A DNA stretch of 15,286 nucleotides from the NCBI GenBank assembly GCA_964652155.1, contig CAZZBK010000143.1, positions 1 to 15,286 on the forward strand, in the 5' to 3' direction. A model generated the notes under the pieces. That model was given only the letters and a program-made list of their open reading frames with translations. It ran no database searches and was not told the DNA's origin. Within the stretch, counting starts at the first letter, position 1. Each line of letters opens with the position of its first letter. Shown piece by piece: positions 1-7,319 of this stretch. Source of the stretch: CAZZBK01 sp964652155 (lineage in GTDB: Bacteria > Planctomycetota > Planctomycetia > Pirellulales > PNKZ01). Both the position numbers and the translations under genes were made by a program.

Positions 1-3000
1 TCGAACTCCATCATGAAGGAGCCGTCGTACTTGCGGATCCCGTTGATGGCTTTCAGCTTCGACGAGTTGAGCGACCACATCTTGGCGTCCGTGGTCATCT
101 CCGTGGCGTAGGCGATGATCTCCACCGCAAACTTGTCGCCATACTTCTCCAACAGGGCGTTCCCCTGCCGAATGATCCGCCCCTCGCGCTGTTCGATGTC
201 GGACGGCTTCCAGGTCACATCGACGTGATGCAGGCCGACCAGCCTCTCTTGCACGTTGGTGCCGGCGCCGAGCCGCGGTGTGGACCCGATCAGCACCCGC
301 ACCCGCCCGGCCCTCACTTCGTCGAACAGCGCTGCTTTCTTCGCGTCGCCGTCTGCGTCCTGGATGAACGCGATCTCGTTCTCGGGGATGCCCTTGGCGA
401 TCAACTGCCTCTTGATCTCCTTGTAGCCATTCCACCCGCCCCGCAGCGCGTCCCGCAGCGCTTCGATCTCGTTGACGTTGATCAGGGCCAGACGGTCGGC
501 CAGCGCCGCCTGTTTCTTCTCGTCCTCGGCGGCAATCGCTTGGTCCAGTTCCGCCCGCAGGTCGTCGTAAGCCTTGACCAGCTTGTCATCGCCCTTGCTG
601 GTCGGGACCGAGCGATCCAGGAACACAATCTGTGTGCCCTTGTCGTCGTTCCAGTCCTGGTAGATGCGGACGACGTTGTCGACCACGGCGCCGATCTTGC
701 CGGTCCCATCTTCCTGCGTGAGCGCGGGATCAACGGCACGGGCATCGAGGGCCACCTTGAGGCCACGATCCATCAGGCGAAGCCGCGTCTTATTGCGCTC
801 CTTGGGGTCTTTGATATTTCTGAGCCCCTCAAAGCCGGCCACCAAATCGGCCAGGATCGCGCGCTGTTCACGGGACGGCTTGACCGTCACCTGCTTCCGA
901 TCGCCCTCGCCGCGCCGCTGTGACACCACATCGGGCACCGGAAACTTCTGCCCCGGATAGTCCTCCGCGTGGGCGGTTTTCAGGTCCTCCAGCGTGACGG
1001 CATCGGTGATGGCGTAATACAGGTCCATCAGCGCCTTCATGTTCATCCACTCGCGGCCGAGGCGCGTGACCTCTTTCATGCCGCCCGCCTCTGTCGGCTC
1101 CCAGGCAGAAGCGTAGCTGACGAACATCGACCGCCATGCGTCGAAGTTCAGGATGCCCATGGCTTTCAGTTCATCCGGCGCCAGGTTGCGCAGGATCAAG
1201 TACATCTCGGCCACGGAGTTGCTGATCGGCGTGCCGGTCAGGAATGCCACCGACGATCCCGGACGCTCGCGCAGGGACCGCAGCTTGAGGTGCAGGTCCA
1301 TCGCCTTGTTCGAGCCGGTTTTGTTGCCCATGCCGGACACACCAGTCAGGCGGGACGAGTAGGCGAGGTTCTTGAACTCGTGCGCCTCGTCGACGGTCAG
1401 ATCGTCGATCCCCATTTCCTCGAACGTCAGCAGACGATCGCGCTTCCCGGTTCGCAGCTTGGCAAGCCGGTTCTCGATCTTCGTCACCAGCCGCTCGGCC
1501 TCAGCCACACCGAACGGCTTGCCGAACCCGGAGAAGCCTTCTTCTCTGGCGACTTCCTCCGCCTCCTTGACCGCGGCCAGTGCTGCTTCCAGTTCATCCA
1601 TCAGGAACCGCTCCTCGGTCCCCTGGTCCAGATCAATGAACCCGAACGAACTGTGCCCAATGATGGTCATGTCGTAATCGCCGGACGCAATCTTCGCGAA
1701 CAGGCGGCGGCGATTCTGGCGCTTGAAGTCCGCCTCCCCAGCCGTCAGCACCTTGGCCCCTGGGTAGAGCGTGGCAACATCGGCAGCCCACTGCTCGACG
1801 AGATGCTTCGGGACCACGACCAGCGGCTTCCGTGATAGGCCCATGCGGCGGCGTTCCATGATCCGCGCGATGGCCACGAACGTCTTGCCGGCCCCGACGA
1901 CGTGATCGTACAGCACCGCGGGATCGGTGATCCCACGCCAGACGGCATTCACCTGATGCCGGCGCAGCTTGATCACCTGGTCAGGCACCTTGCCCGGCAG
2001 GGTCAGATGGGACCCATCCCGCTGCCTCGGGACGCGCGTGTTGAACTTCTCGTTGAACAGCGCCACCAGCCGAACGCGGCGGTCATCATCCCGGTACACC
2101 CAATCCAGGAACTCGTTGAAGATCTCCGACGCCTTCTGCGTACTCTCGGCCGTAGCCGTCTCATCGACGACGGTCTTATCGTCCGAGTCGACGTAAGTGA
2201 CCCGCATCGACTGAGAATTGAGCAAGCGGGTGACGATCTCGCTGGGACTCCACGACCGCCCGCTCGTTGCCCATTGCAGCTTCGCTTTGCCCTGCGCCAC
2301 CACCGAGAACGTGTTAGTCGCCTCGGAATAGGCTACCGCCGCCGTGTCGAAACCCATGTGCTTGAGGAAATCGGCATAGACATCGCCCGGGATCCAGGCG
2401 CTGCCGATGTTCGGCGTGATCTGCGCTGCGGTCCAATCCTGCGGGATGACAGCGGTCAGCGCCTTCACGTTGGCTTCCAGGCCAGCTTCCTGCGCCTTGA
2501 CCAGCTTCCGCCGCACCAGCCCAGATAGGTATGCGTCCGCCGGCTCCCACCGCTCGCCTTCGGGATCGTAGAACGCGCGCGGGGCGTCTCCCTCGGACAG
2601 CGCTTTTTCGGCGCCTTCCTGGTCAGTGCCCAGCAGTTCGGCCACACGCGGGATGTCGATGCGGCCAAGCTCGCCCAGCACGATCGCCACGGCATCGCTG
2701 GCATTGTCCGCCTTGTCGGCGGGCTGGGGAGGCGCCGATACCCGCCGGCTCATGATCGCGGCCTTGCTGTAGACCGGGGCCTTTTTCGTGCCGGTGTTCT
2801 CCTCGACCGACAGGATCAGCCCGCCGTCCGGCATGGTCAGCGCGATCTTCTCGTTCGCCGCGTCGTGCAGTTGCCCATGCTTCTTGACGAACGCATCGTA
2901 GGCTTCGTTCAGCTTCTTCCGGTTGGTGTCCAGCATCCGCTGGGATGCGTCCTGGGTTTCCAGGACCAACTGCTTCTTCAGCAGGTCCTTGATCGGCAGC

Positions 3001-6000
3001 ATGTCGGTTACGGCGGCAATCCTGGCCTTACCCCACTGGTGACGCGCCGGGATGTCCTTCTCGCTATCAAAGGTGACGGTGCGCTTCGTGTTGCGGTTGG
3101 TGGGCTTGCCGTTCTCGTCCAACACCTTGACCGGCTTCCCGTCCGGCGTCAGCACGTCCTCGGTACGCTGCCATTTGCCGTCGATCGTATAGGAGTAGTC
3201 GGGCGCGAATGGCGTGGTTTCGGTCAGAGGGATTTCCCGCAGCAGGGACTTACCGCGGTCCCCTGCATCCACGGACACCACGGTATGCAGCCCACCCTTG
3301 AGCGTGATCGCCCCGACCTCCACCTGATCGACCGCCAGGCGCATGGCTTCGGCCATCAGGGCGAACTGATCGCGGCTCGCCTCGGCCACGTCGTGCATCG
3401 GACGGCCCTTGGGGAGCCGCGCCACCGCCGCATCGAACAACGATCGAAACTTGGTGGGATCGTCCAGAGTCACATTCAGGGACGCGCCGCTCCCGTACAT
3501 GGTCCCGGTCGCGTTGATCTCGCCCACCACCATCTGAGGGTGCCGCAGGAAGTAGCCATTGACGTTGATGCGCTGGTCGGTGCCGGCTGGGTCTGGCGTC
3601 TCGGCCGCCCTGGTCCACCCCTCGATCTCGCGCTTGATCTCCTTGTAGCGGGCGGGGGCGTCTTCCGGGTCCTTCCCGCCAGACAGCGCCGCCCCCGCCT
3701 TCCTGGCCAGATCCTGATCGTCCGCGCTTCGCTTGCGGAAGAATATCACGTCGGTGACGACTTCGGTCCTGGCGTTCTCCTTGAACGCCGTATCCGGCAG
3801 GCGGATCGCCCCGATGAACTCGCCCTTTTCCGCCATGGCCAGGCGGTTGGTCCCATCCAGGGCGTCCATCAGGAAGTGCGACACGACCATCGCGACCAGC
3901 CCGCCCTCGGCCACGCTGTCCAGGGACGAGAGGAAGAACTGGTTGTGGATCGTCTTCCCGTTGATCGCCGGGTTATGTCGGAAATACAGGCTTTCCGATC
4001 CAAACGGCGGGTTGCCGATCGCCAGCGCGAACTGGTTCTTGGGAAGCGGCACGTTCTGCAAGCCCGAATGCAGGATCGTCTGGTTCGGGTAGAGCATCTG
4101 GGCGATGCGCGCGGTGAGGCTGTCGTATTCCACCGCCAGCACATCTGACTGGCCGCGAAGCTCGGGAGGCATCAGGCCGATGAAATTGCCTGTGCCGACT
4201 GACGGCTCGAGTACCGCACCGCCGGCGAACCCCAGATGATCGACCGCGCGCCAGATGCCTTCGACCACTGCCTGGGAGGTGTAGTGCGCCGCCTTCGTTG
4301 ACGCCCTGGCAGCCCTCAGTTCGGCGGGCGTCAGAAGCTCCTCCAGTTCCGCGACGCGTTTCTCCCAGCCCTTGGCCACACCTTCGCCCGGCTTTGCACC
4401 TGCCACGCGGAAGGCGTTCTTCAACCCGCCCCAGCCGACATACCGGGCCAGGATGCGTTGCTCGTCCGCCGTGGCGGCGCGGTTTTCTGCCTCAATCGCC
4501 TTGAGCGTGCGGATTGCGGCCACGTTGTCGCCGTACTTCTCCCCCTCGGAACCGCGGCCCAACTCCAGGTCGTCGGTGATGGTGAAGTCCGATCGGGGGA
4601 TGTTGATCGGTTCCGGGGCGGGCGGCACATCGTCTTCTGCCGGGGATGGCGCGGCTTCCGGTTCAGCAGAGGCGGGGCGATCCGGCGTTGCCCCGGGGCG
4701 CTCCGCCTTGCCCCGCTTCTTCCCTACGCCTCCGGCGGAAGAAGGATTACGTCGGGCAGCACGATTTCTTCCGCCTCGAACTTTTGCATCCCCCCCCTCA
4801 TCAGCCGCGCCACCTGTTCCGCCGCGATCTGGCTCGCCCGTTGCACCTCCTGATCCAGCAGGCCCTGCTTCCGCAGGTCGGCCACCATCTTCGGCCGCCA
4901 CTTCGTCCAGTGGTTCAGCGCTTTCTCCGAGTATTGCAGGCCCAACATTGTCTGGTTCCTCTGCTTGTGCTGACGGCGCGGCTACGTCGGCGCCGTCTTC
5001 TCCATCTTCCTCGCGCCTCCCGATCCCGGCTGCGACCTCGGTCCCCGCAGCGTCGGGGCTGGGGCTTGCGGCGCTTGGCTCGGTATCCCGTCCGGTTTGG
5101 TCGTCGGCCGGCTCGGGGGGCTGAACACTTGCGGGGGCTTGGGCAGGTTCTTCCCGAGGCTCATCAGCGACGACGCCACCTGCGCCTCCAGCCGGCTCGC
5201 CATCCGGCGGGCTGCTTGCCTCTGTTCCAGCGGGAGGTTCGGTTGTCTGGTCGCCCGCATCCGCAGGCGCTTCGCCAGGCCCAGCAGCTTCGGCGCTTGG
5301 TCGTGTATCGTCTCCGGTTGCGGCGGCTGGCCGCTGTCCAGACTGTCCTGCATCGGTCGGTTCCTCCTGCCTCGGCTGGGCGATGGTTTGGGCTTCTTCC
5401 CAGGCATCGGGAGCGCCCGGCGCGGCGGCGGCGGCAAGCTGGGCTTCCAACTCATCAGCTTGGCTTACAAGCTCGGGAATAGTCGCGCTCGGCTCGGAAA
5501 TCACCGCACTCATTTCGGAAATCACCGCGGGCGGTTCAGAAATCACCGCAGTAGGCTCGGAAATTGGTGCAGTGATTTGCTGCTGGTATTTCAGCGCGTC
5601 CGTGGTGTTCCCATTCCGGGCCCACATGGAGAACTGCCGGAACGTCATTGTGGAAATGGCGCCGATACGCGACCGGCCGGACCCGTCCGAAAACGATGCT
5701 TCGTAGGCGGCCCGAGCGGCTTCCTCGCTCGGATACCCCAACAGCGCCTTGTGCTCATCGAACTGACCCGTGGCGGGGTCGATCTGATCGACCACGAACA
5801 CCGGGCCCTGCTTTGCGTTGTGGCTGTCCGGGCCAAGGAACACATCCACCTGATCGCCGTCAGCGCCCTTGGTGCGCCGCACATACCCATAGGCGGCCGG
5901 CATGATCGTGGACCACGGCTTGCCGTCACCATCCAACCCTGTGCGCTCGCCCCCCTCTGGCGTCTCGATCGTGATGTCCAGAGGGCCGATCTTCACCCGG

Positions 6001-7319
6001 CCCTTGCGATAGTTGCCCGCCTCGGCCTGGCCTGGCGTGGGATCCTCAGTGACCGCGCCAGCGGCGGCGACATCGCTCGGCTGCTGTGGGATGACCGGCG
6101 ACTCTGGCGTGCCATCGCCCTCACGCAGCGCATCGGAGTAGTCGACGGTGCGGGCCAGATCGGCGGCAGTCCCTTCCCAATCCGTCAGCGCCTCATCGGA
6201 CGGCGGACGGGAGCCGAACACCGACGCGACGGTATCGCCGGCCGGATCGACCAGTGCCCACTCGTTATCCCGCTGATCGATGCGGAACCCGCGCGGCAGA
6301 CGTGCCGCAAGATCAGCCACCGCCTTCGCGCGCTGCGCTGCCAGGTCGGCGGCGATCTCTGCGTTGGTGCGCGGGTCGGACAGCATATCCGACAGGCTTT
6401 GCTTCAAGCCTGGAAGGTTACGCCCCCCTGGGGGCTGCTGCGTCGCGTCGATCACCGCCCCGAGCATCGAGGGCGGCTCGGCCGGCGGGAGCGGGGGGGC
6501 GTCGGTCACGACGTTGCGCACCTGCGAAGGCGCACTCTCTGGCGCTGTTCTTGGCCCAGGTGCGGGCGCGGGCGGCGGCTCAACCAAAGGCGGGGCTTCT
6601 GTCGGCAGCCTTGGACCCTGCGTCACGGGCGCAGGCGGGCGGGTCGTTGGCGCCATGCCCTCTACCGTGAGGGATCCTAATCCACCGCCAGACGGTGCGG
6701 GCGTTGGGGGCGACGGCGAAGCGACAACCGGCGCCGCTGGAGGTGGACGAATTTCCGTCGGCGATAGCCCCAATTCGTCCAGTAGCGGCCGGGCCATGGC
6801 TGGATCAGGAGGAACCGGCGGCCCGCTTGGACGAGGCGCACCCCCGCCCCCCTGGCCGGGCTGTACCGTCGGGGCGCGGCCGGTCGGGCGGAACGATCCC
6901 CGCCCGAAGCCCATGAATGCTTCCGGTGCTGCGGCGACATCCCGAGCAAGCTGATCGCCGCCGCCAAGCTCTCGCACGCCTTGCGCGATTCCAGATTGCG
7001 CGCCTCGGAACAGACCACCACCGACACGAGCGGCCAAGTCGAGGCCGGCCCCGGCAGTGCCCATCGGATATCCGATCACCGGGCCGTACTGTTCCACCGC
7101 CTTTCGGGTCTCGTCAGGCACATTGATGACGCCACCATGCAGAAAGCCCTGCGCCGCGCCGGATGCGGCTTCGCGCCCTATCCTGGCGAGCGGACTGAGA
7201 AGGTCGGGAGGCTCCGGCACACCCATTGGTGCCGCCCGTAGCGGGGCATCTTCCACGACGGGCGCGGATGCCCACGCCGGGGTTTCCTCAACGACGGGAG
7301 CGTCCTGCCATCCAGACAT
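1..7319 (-). CDS. Giant polyvalent protein: pyrophosphatase-like + N6-adenine methyltransferase + SF2 helicase (DarB-like), 3' end outside window
   Basis: At least 2439 residues from ATG 7319, whose A is also the last base of the upstream TGA. Order: residues 1-120, Ala/Gly-rich segments (REAASGAAQGFLHGG); 120-420, Pro-rich linker; 437-566, inorganic-pyrophosphatase-like domain with signature D487-G-D489-x-x-D492 and D511, D521, E522, K524; 582-616, five heptapeptides; 617-910, acidic Ala/Pro/Gly/Glu linker; 920-1200, methyltransferase with YVGWGG at 960, motif I EPSVGTG at 1038-1044 and motif IV NPPFG at 1103-1107 (gamma-like order); 1280-1780, helical family-specific region including DAYLSGLVRRKL; 1785-2439, helicase with GAGKT 1809-1813, DEAH 1977-1980, TGTP 2028-2031 and QREGRIIR 2377-2384. 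This domain set is known from phage and conjugative-element polyvalent proteins. P1 DarB, a relative, is packaged and protects injected DNA from type I restriction. Here it follows ejection-type genes. Activity is inferred. Confidence 0.9.
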   Translation of the reverse strand, partial: MSGWQDAPVVEETPAWASAPVVEDAPLRAAPMGVPEPPDLLSPLARIGREAASGAAQGFLHGGVINVPDETRKAVEQYGPVIGYPMGTAGAGLDLAARVGGGLFRGAQSGIAQGVRELGGGDQLARDVAAAPEAFMGFGRGSFRPTGRAPTVQPGQGGGGAPRPSGPPVPPDPAMARPLLDELGLSPTEIRPPPAAPVVASPSPPTPAPSGGGLGSLTVEGMAPTTRPPAPVTQGPRLPTEAPPLVEPPPAPAPGPRTAPESAPSQVRNVVTDAPPLPPAEPPSMLGAVIDATQQPPGGRNLPGLKQSLSDMLSDPRTNAEIAADLAAQRAKAVADLAARLPRGFRIDQRDNEWALVDPAGDTVASVFGSRPPSDEALTDWEGTAADLARTVDYSDALREGDGTPESPVIPQQPSDVAAAGAVTEDPTPGQAEAGNYRKGRVKIGPLDITIETPEGGERTGLDGDGKPWSTIMPAAYGYVRRTKGADGDQVDVFLGPDSHNAKQGPVFVVDQIDPATGQFDEHKALLGYPSEEAARAAYEASFSDGSGRSRIGAISTMTFRQFSMWARNGNTTDALKYQQQITAPISEPTAVISEPPAVISEMSAVISEPSATIPELVSQADELEAQLAAAAAPGAPDAWEEAQTIAQPRQEEPTDAGQSGQRPAAATGDDTRPSAEAAGPGEAPADAGDQTTEPPAGTEASSPPDGEPAGGAGGVVADEPREEPAQAPASVQPPEPADDQTGRDTEPSAASPSPDAAGTEVAAGIGRREEDGEDGADVAAPSAQAEEPDNVGPAILGESAEPLDEVAAEDGGRPAEAGPAGSGGATGEPDRGGTGGAADEGGDAKVRGGRNRAARRNPSSAGGVGKKRGKAERPGATPDRPASAEPEAAPSPAEDDVPPAPEPINIPRSDFTITDDLELGRGSEGEKYGDNVAAIRTLKAIEAENRAATADEQRILARYVGWGGLKNAFRVAGAKPGEGVAKGWEKRVAELEELLTPAELRAARASTKAAHYTSQAVVEGIWRAVDHLGFAGGAVLEPSVGTGNFIGLMPPELRGQSDVLAVEYDSLTARIAQMLYPNQTILHSGLQNVPLPKNQFALAIGNPPFGSESLYFRHNPAINGKTIHNQFFLSSLDSVAEGGLVAMVVSHFLMDALDGTNRLAMAEKGEFIGAIRLPDTAFKENARTEVVTDVIFFRKRSADDQDLARKAGAALSGGKDPEDAPARYKEIKREIEGWTRAAETPDPAGTDQRINVNGYFLRHPQMVVGEINATGTMYGSGASLNVTLDDPTKFRSLFDAAVARLPKGRPMHDVAEASRDQFALMAEAMRLAVDQVEVGAITLKGGLHTVVSVDAGDRGKSLLREIPLTETTPFAPDYSYTIDGKWQRTEDVLTPDGKPVKVLDENGKPTNRNTKRTVTFDSEKDIPARHQWGKARIAAVTDMLPIKDLLKKQLVLETQDASQRMLDTNRKKLNEAYDAFVKKHGQLHDAANEKIALTMPDGGLILSVEENTGTKKAPVYSKAAIMSRRVSAPPQPADKADNASDAVAIVLGELGRIDIPRVAELLGTDQEGAEKALSEGDAPRAFYDPEGERWEPADAYLSGLVRRKLVKAQEAGLEANVKALTAVIPQDWTAAQITPNIGSAWIPGDVYADFLKHMGFDTAAVAYSEATNTFSVVAQGKAKLQWATSGRSWSPSEIVTRLLNSQSMRVTYVDSDDKTVVDETATAESTQKASEIFNEFLDWVYRDDDRRVRLVALFNEKFNTRVPRQRDGSHLTLPGKVPDQVIKLRRHQVNAVWRGITDPAVLYDHVVGAGKTFVAIARIMERRRMGLSRKPLVVVPKHLVEQWAADVATLYPGAKVLTAGEADFKRQNRRRLFAKIASGDYDMTIIGHSSFGFIDLDQGTEERFLMDELEAALAAVKEAEEVAREEGFSGFGKPFGVAEAERLVTKIENRLAKLRTGKRDRLLTFEEMGIDDLTVDEAHEFKNLAYSSRLTGVSGMGNKTGSNKAMDLHLKLRSLRERPGSSVAFLTGTPISNSVAEMYLILRNLAPDELKAMGILNFDAWRSMFVSYASAWEPTEAGGMKEVTRLGREWMNMKALMDLYYAITDAVTLEDLKTAHAEDYPGQKFPVPDVVSQRRGEGDRKQVTVKPSREQRAILADLVAGFEGLRNIKDPKERNKTRLRLMDRGLKVALDARAVDPALTQEDGTGKIGAVVDNVVRIYQDWNDDKGTQIVFLDRSVPTSKGDDKLVKAYDDLRAELDQAIAAEDEKKQAALADRLALINVNEIEALRDALRGGWNGYKEIKRQLIAKGIPENEIAFIQDADGDAKKAALFDEVRAGRVRVLIGSTPRLGAGTNVQERLVGLHHVDVTWKPSDIEQREGRIIRQGNALLEKYGDKFAVEIIAYATEMTTDAKMWSLNSSKLKAINGIRKYDGSFMMEF
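4724..4948 (-). CDS. Nested overlapping gene, 74 residues, small folded-looking protein
   Basis: This ORF is within the giant gene, in the same alternative frame as the 123-residue ORF. It starts at ATG 4948 behind AGAGGA with an 8-base spacer and ends in TAG at 4724. It reads like a compact conserved domain: MLGLQYSEKALNHWTKWRPK, a helix with DLRKQGLLDQEVQRAS, then AAEQVARLM, and an end EAEEIVLPDVILLPPEA. The layout (HWxxxRPKMV, two amphipathic helices, a LPPE-like end) resembles short accessory proteins of phages and mobile elements, perhaps TnpV-like, but I cannot name the family with certainty. By hand count 63 of 74 codons end in G or C. It carries no membrane segment or catalytic motif. 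An eight-G run (4790-4797) lies within it, but both sides stay well-biased in this frame, so an indel error there is unlikely. Confidence 0.65.
   Translation of the reverse strand: MLGLQYSEKALNHWTKWRPKMVADLRKQGLLDQEVQRASQIAAEQVARLMRGGMQKFEAEEIVLPDVILLPPEA
4790..4797 (-). repeat. Eight-G homopolymer in overlapping coding region
   Basis: Eight consecutive C on the plus strand (G on the transcript). It is read as Arg-Gly-Gly in the 74-residue frame and Glu-Gly-Gly in the giant frame. It is a possible slippage or sequencing-error site. Confidence 0.6.
4957..4962 (-). promoter_or_regulatory. Shine-Dalgarno for the nested 74-residue gene
   Basis: AGAGGA on the minus strand, 8 bases before ATG 4948, in the short spacer after the stop of the 123-residue ORF. 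The spacing is standard, and the two nested ORFs could form a two-gene cassette. Confidence 0.5.
4982..5353 (-). CDS. Nested overlapping gene, 123 residues, basic, unknown function
   Basis: The ORF lies wholly inside the linker of the giant gene, same strand, different frame. It starts at ATG 5353 with a perfect AGGAGG and a 9-base spacer, and ends in TAG at 4982. Residues about 19-70 form a basic helical stretch (KLLGLAKRLRMRATRQPNLP, then QRQAARRMASRLEAQVASSL); the rest is Pro/Ser/Arg/Lys-rich (VFSPPSRPTTKPDGIPSQ). By hand count about 51 of 57 codons in the central part end in G or C, against about 27 of 56 for the giant frame over the same bases. This bias marks this frame as the one shaped by codon selection. 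A longer in-frame start at 5455 exists but lacks the Shine-Dalgarno. It has no membrane segment, so it is not an Rz/Rz1-type lysis protein. The function is unknown; the charge suggests nucleic-acid or protein binding. The next nested ORF starts 33 bases downstream in the same frame. Confidence 0.6.
   Translation of the reverse strand: MQDSLDSGQPPQPETIHDQAPKLLGLAKRLRMRATRQPNLPLEQRQAARRMASRLEAQVASSLMSLGKNLPKPPQVFSPPSRPTTKPDGIPSQAPQAPAPTLRGPRSQPGSGGARKMEKTAPT
5363..5368 (-). promoter_or_regulatory. Perfect Shine-Dalgarno for the nested 123-residue gene
   Basis: AGGAGG on the minus strand, 9 bases before ATG 5353, inside the coding sequence of the giant protein where it would otherwise be unneeded (it encodes part of Arg-Gln-Glu-Glu). 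It favours the start at 5353 over the upstream in-frame ATG at 5455. Confidence 0.65.
5472..5576 (-). repeat. Five tandem 21-bp repeats coding a heptapeptide (ISEPxAV-like)
   Basis: Units at 5556-5576, 5535-5555, 5514-5534, 5493-5513 and 5472-5492 encode, on the minus strand, ISEPTAV, ISEPPAV, ISEMSAV, ISEPSAT and a decayed IPELVSQ. The three central units share an ATTTC core at DNA level. They lie just after the pyrophosphatase-like domain (residues 582-616) and mark the start of the disordered linker. Copy number could vary between relatives. Confidence 0.85.

Noticed and set aside
4724..5353. Sequencing frameshift making the giant protein pass through the nested frame
   Set aside because: The nested frame has stops at 4982 and 4724, while the giant frame is open throughout, so paired indels would not give one long protein.
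4724..5353. Nested lysis pair (Rz/Rz1-like)
   Set aside because: Neither nested product has a membrane segment, signal peptide or lipobox.
4620..5365. Possibility that the giant gene is really two genes with the small ORFs between them
   Set aside because: I found no stop for the first part in its frame anywhere in this stretch, and no ATG with a Shine-Dalgarno for a separate methyltransferase-helicase (only weak GTG candidates at 4901 and 4628). Fusion through the linker is more economical, though separate genes in an ancestor remain likely.
2865..6680. Long plus-strand ORFs (427 residues at 2865-4148 and 527 residues at 5097-6680)
   Set aside because: They lie exactly codon-aligned antisense to the giant gene. 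Their openness comes from the rarity of TTA, CTA and TCA codons in GC-rich sense coding, and their sequences are Arg/Leu/Gly/His-rich without domain features.
6677..7027. 116-residue minus-strand ORF overlapping the giant gene's N-terminus
   Set aside because: It uses the same alternative frame as the nested genes, but the sequence is Arg-rich without domain-like pattern, and the giant frame here gives a sensible protein.
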